DNA from: Promicromonosporaceae bacterium
GTDB lineage: Bacteria > Actinomycetota > Actinomycetes > Actinomycetales > Cellulomonadaceae
Direction of reading: 5' to 3'
Length of the DNA: 11,445 nt
NCBI GenBank assembly: GCA_009782865.1
Contig: WRIF01000020.1
Location: 1 to 11,445 of the forward strand
Shown: positions 9,597 through 11,445 of the stretch, in pieces
Numbering within the stretch: the first letter of the stretch is position 1
Layout: every line of letters begins with the position of its first letter
Notes under the pieces: model-generated
Told to the model about the DNA's origin: nothing
Databases searched by the model: none
What the model saw: only the letters and a program-made list of their open reading frames with translations
Position numbers and translations under genes: made by a program

Positions 9597-9935
9597 ATGA
9601 AGCTCCAATCTAGCGTGTTACGACGCGCTTCAGCCGCGGCGATGGCAGCGGTACTTGCAATCGGCCTAGCGGCCACCCCGGCACATGCTGCATCTGCCAG
9701 CGGTACCCACAACTGCTTGACGCCAAACCAGCAGCAGGGTGTCCTCACGGCCACCGTTCAGGGTTCATGGTCGATGAGGGCGCCAGGCAGCACCGTAACC
9801 AACAGCGGTCCAGGCACTTCAGGCAACTTGACTCGGACCGAACGAGCAAACCGCTTGCTCGGCGGGACCTGGAGCATGACTGCGGGCATCCGAATCGTCA
9901 GCCGGACACCTGCATGTGTAATGAACGCCGTCTAG
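9597..9935 (+). CDS. Small secreted two-cysteine peptide, possibly bacteriocin-like
   Basis: This 112-residue precursor begins MKLQSSVLRR, continues with a hydrophobic Ala/Leu segment and ends the signal peptide at ATPAHA, with likely cleavage after Ala31. The mature peptide is about 81 residues. It has only two cysteines, Cys40 and Cys107, near its two ends, which could form one disulfide. It contains a repeated motif, QGSWSM (55-60) and GGTWSM (89-94), around a Ser/Thr/Gly/Asn-rich centre. A ribosome-binding site AGAGGGA lies at 9587-9593. Spaced G-x-W motifs in a small secreted peptide, with a lipoprotein and export adaptor downstream, recall lactococcin-972-type bacteriocins. However, the Tyr/His-rich middle of that family is missing, so the assignment is tentative. 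I do not recognise a specific family. Confidence 0.75.
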   Translation: MKLQSSVLRRASAAAMAAVLAIGLAATPAHAASASGTHNCLTPNQQQGVLTATVQGSWSMRAPGSTVTNSGPGTSGNLTRTERANRLLGGTWSMTAGIRIVSRTPACVMNAV

Positions 9936-9947
9936 GCGACCACTCCG

Positions 9948-9982
9948 CAGCGTGCGGCCCTGCCTCTTTGGGCCGCACGCTG
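9948..9982 (+). terminator. Perfect 13-bp hairpin between peptide and lipoprotein genes, attenuator candidate
   Basis: CAGCGTGCGGCCC (9948-9960) and GGGCCGCACGCTG (9970-9982) are perfectly complementary around a 9-base loop, TGCCTCTTT. It starts 12 bases after the peptide stop. No T-run follows directly, though the next stretch is pyrimidine-rich. It could act as a partial terminator that keeps peptide mRNA abundant and lipoprotein/exporter mRNA lower, as often seen after bacteriocin structural genes, or as a 3'-end stabiliser. The preferred lipoprotein TTG start (9968) begins inside the loop. Confidence 0.7.
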
Positions 9983-10642
9983 GCCCTTGCCGCGTCCTTT
10001 GTCCTTGTGGCCGCCCTGACGGCCTGCTCCGCTGACAATTCTGCCGATAACGAGGATGGCTCGCAAGCGCCATCAGCCGCCGTTGAGACAGCATCCTCGG
10101 CTGACGACCTTTCTGCCGATAACGGGGATGGGCCTCAAGTGCCGTCGACCGCTGTCGAGGCATCACCCTCAGTCGATGACGCCTTTGTTGAGCTCGAGGA
10201 GGAGTCTGGGGCAAGTCAAGACATTCGGCCAATGACGCTGCGCGAACGCAATGATGCAACCGCTGAGTGCATTCGACAGTGGGGAATAGAGGTGTTCCCT
10301 GGAAATCCGAACGAGCCTCCAAGTTCAAAGGTAGATAATACCTTGTTTGGGCCTGATCGTACATTAGAAATTATTCTTGACTGCCAAGATCGTTATCCGG
10401 ACATATCGCCGCCTTCGACGGTGGAGAGTGCTACGGAGTTTTACTATAGGCAGTTGGCTTGGTTCAACTGTATGGCTGATGCTGGGATGATCACGGCTCC
10501 GCCTCCATCCTTGGAGACTGTGGTCGATCAGATGCTTCGTCTGGGAGGGAGCGACTTCGATCCGACCGGCATGGCAATCGCTGAAGGGACACCTTTCGAT
10601 GCCGCAGTTCGCGCCTGCCCCTGGCCCGACTTCTTCGAGTAG
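9968..10642 (+). CDS. Putative lipoprotein of the peptide cassette
   Basis: A lipobox, LTAC, follows a hydrophobic segment (TLALAASFVLVAA), so the protein should be lipid-anchored on the outer face of the membrane. With TTG 9968 the signal peptide is a typical 19 residues. An ATG at 9914 is also in frame, overlaps the peptide gene by 22 bases and gives a 37-residue leader. Neither has a clear Shine-Dalgarno site. After the Cys comes an acidic Ser/Ala/Asp linker with two 24-residue tandem copies beginning SADN, then a globular domain (roughly the last 140 residues) with four cysteines (AEC, LDC, FNC, RAC) that may form two disulfides. No known domain is recognised. Its place between a secreted peptide and an export adaptor suggests self-immunity or a transport accessory role, by inference. 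The domain is noticeably richer in A/T than its neighbours. Confidence 0.75.
   Translation: MGRTLALAASFVLVAALTACSADNSADNEDGSQAPSAAVETASSADDLSADNGDGPQVPSTAVEASPSVDDAFVELEEESGASQDIRPMTLRERNDATAECIRQWGIEVFPGNPNEPPSSKVDNTLFGPDRTLEIILDCQDRYPDISPPSTVESATEFYYRQLAWFNCMADAGMITAPPPSLETVVDQMLRLGGSDFDPTGMAIAEGTPFDAAVRACPWPDFFE
10040..10183 (+). repeat. Tandem 72-base duplication in the lipoprotein linker
   Basis: Two adjacent in-frame units of 72 bases (10040-10111 and 10112-10183) each encode 24 residues, starting TCTGCCGATAACG in both copies. Fifteen of 24 residues are the same: SADN-x-DG-x-Q-x-PS-x-AVE, then Ser and DD near the end. This shows an older tandem duplication that lengthened a flexible spacer between the lipid anchor and the folded domain. 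Confidence 0.75.
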
Positions 10643-10650
10643 AGGGATGC

Positions 10651-11445
10651 ATGAGTAGAACCGGGAAGCGTGGAACGCTGGCGGCGGCGGGCTGGGTGAC
10701 GTTTGCCCTGGTGGCCGGCGCGGCCGGCGTCTTGGCCGGTCGAGGCTTTGCCGCCGACGAGGCAGAGCAGGTGGTCGAGGCGCCGGTTTCGCACGAGGTC
10801 ACGGTGGGGACGGTGGGCCACGAGGTGCGGTTTGAGGCGCAGGGCAGTTGGCCGATGGCCCCGCTCGTTTGGGCTACTCAGGGCGGAGTGGTTACCTCGG
10901 TCGACCTGCCGGACTCAGGTCGGGTTGAGGCAGGCGATCAACTGCTGTCCGTAGCCCTTCGCCCCGTGGTTGCCGTGCCCGGTGAGGTTCCGGCCTCTCG
11001 CGATCTGACGGTCGGCACGCGCGGTCCGGACGTACGGCAACTGCAGGAGTTCCTGGTGGATCAAGAGCACCTAGCCGTGGAGCCGGATGGCGTGTTTCGT
11101 GACCACACCAGGCGGGCGGTCGTCGCCTGGCAGCGCGAAGTAGGCTTCCCCGCTGACGGAGTGGTGCGGTTAGGTGACGTGGCGTTCTTCGCGGAACTTC
11201 CGGCCTGGGTGACGCTCAGCCCGGGGGTGGCGGTTGGAGCCGGCGTCGGAGCTGGTCAGCCGCTCATGGAGGGCGCCATCGGCTCTGCCGTCGTCGAGAT
11301 AGTCACCTCCCCGGAACAGGCCGCGCTGCTCCCGGAACCAAAGGCGTTGCTAGCGCAGGTGGCCGGCCATTCTTGGCCCGGAAGGTTGGGTGTTCCCGCC
11401 ACCGGCGCCGACGGTCAGGTACGAATCCCAGTGGAGTCGAACAGG
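10651..11445 (+). CDS. Membrane-anchored export adaptor with peptidoglycan-binding domain (partial)
   Basis: The frame is open from ATG 10651 to the window edge (265 codons), so the C-terminus is missing. Residues 3-9 are basic, and 10-30 form a single membrane anchor. Residues 78-101 (GGVVTSVDLPDSGRVEAGDQLL) resemble one half of the lipoyl/biotinyl-like hairpin of HlyD/MacA-type adaptors. Residues 118-180 are a PG_binding_1 domain with GTRGPDVRQLQEFL, DGVFRDHTRRAVVAWQ and the DG-x-VRLGD ending. Later sequence (VGAGVGAGQPLMEG) fits the second half of the adaptor. Such proteins usually work with an ABC ATPase and an FtsX/MacB-like permease, which would be expected beyond the right edge. The gene begins 8 bases after the lipoprotein stop with AGAGGG as ribosome-binding site, consistent with one operon. 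Confidence 0.85.
   Translation, partial: MSRTGKRGTLAAAGWVTFALVAGAAGVLAGRGFAADEAEQVVEAPVSHEVTVGTVGHEVRFEAQGSWPMAPLVWATQGGVVTSVDLPDSGRVEAGDQLLSVALRPVVAVPGEVPASRDLTVGTRGPDVRQLQEFLVDQEHLAVEPDGVFRDHTRRAVVAWQREVGFPADGVVRLGDVAFFAELPAWVTLSPGVAVGAGVGAGQPLMEGAIGSAVVEIVTSPEQAALLPEPKALLAQVAGHSWPGRLGVPATGADGQVRIPVESNR

Noticed and set aside
9597..9935. Firm assignment of the small peptide as lactococcin 972
   Set aside because: The spaced G-x-W motifs are suggestive, but the Tyr/His-rich central segment expected in that family is absent.
9767..9967. Upstream ATG start of the lipoprotein frame at 9767
   Set aside because: It would overlap the peptide gene by 169 bases and bury the signal peptide and lipobox about 86 residues into the protein.

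Overview
The window is about 11.4 kb of high-G+C DNA. Its genes have G/C-rich third codon positions, GTG and TTG starts, weak Shine-Dalgarno sites, and actinobacterial protein features such as a Lys/Ala/Pro-rich IF-3 tail. The order infC-rpmI-rplT-rRNA methyltransferase, followed after an insertion by pheS-pheT, is the arrangement known in Actinobacteria, for example Mycobacterium tuberculosis (infC-rpmI-rplT-tsnR ... pheS-pheT). I infer an actinomycete, but the species cannot be named from the sequence alone.

Left part (1-1771): a translation operon with the 3' end of infC, rpmI (bL35), rplT (bL20) and a SpoU/TrmH-type RNA 2'-O-methyltransferase that starts 5 bases after rplT. The 164-base rpmI-rplT gap holds a long hairpin and three spaced copies of TACTTYGC, and may be a ribosomal-protein control site.

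Middle (1768-4851): genes lying between the two halves of the translation block. These are a minus-strand gene for a secreted PKD-like protein, a plus-strand YjiH-family membrane protein with a plausible promoter, and a small minus-strand VOC/glyoxalase-fold protein. Both convergent pairs (methyltransferase/PKD and YjiH/VOC) overlap by exactly 4 bases at their stop codons, so no terminator fits between them.

Centre-right (4914-9383): pheS and pheT encode the two subunits of phenylalanyl-tRNA synthetase and are coupled by a TGATG overlap. A short-chain dehydrogenase gene follows, overlapping the end of pheT by 8 bases. pheS has no Shine-Dalgarno site but has a TAGACT box 8 bases before its ATG, which suggests leaderless translation.

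Right end (9384-11445): an accessory cassette with its own candidate promoter (TAGACA-17-TAGGTT) and a stem-loop at the predicted mRNA 5' end. It encodes a small secreted two-cysteine peptide with a repeated G-x-W-S-M motif, a lipoprotein with a tandem 24-residue linker duplication and four conserved-looking cysteines, and a membrane-anchored adaptor with a peptidoglycan-binding domain that runs off the window. A perfect 13-bp hairpin separates the peptide gene from the lipoprotein. The layout resembles a peptide (possibly bacteriocin-like) export operon whose ABC transporter would lie beyond the right edge. This is the most interesting part of the window.
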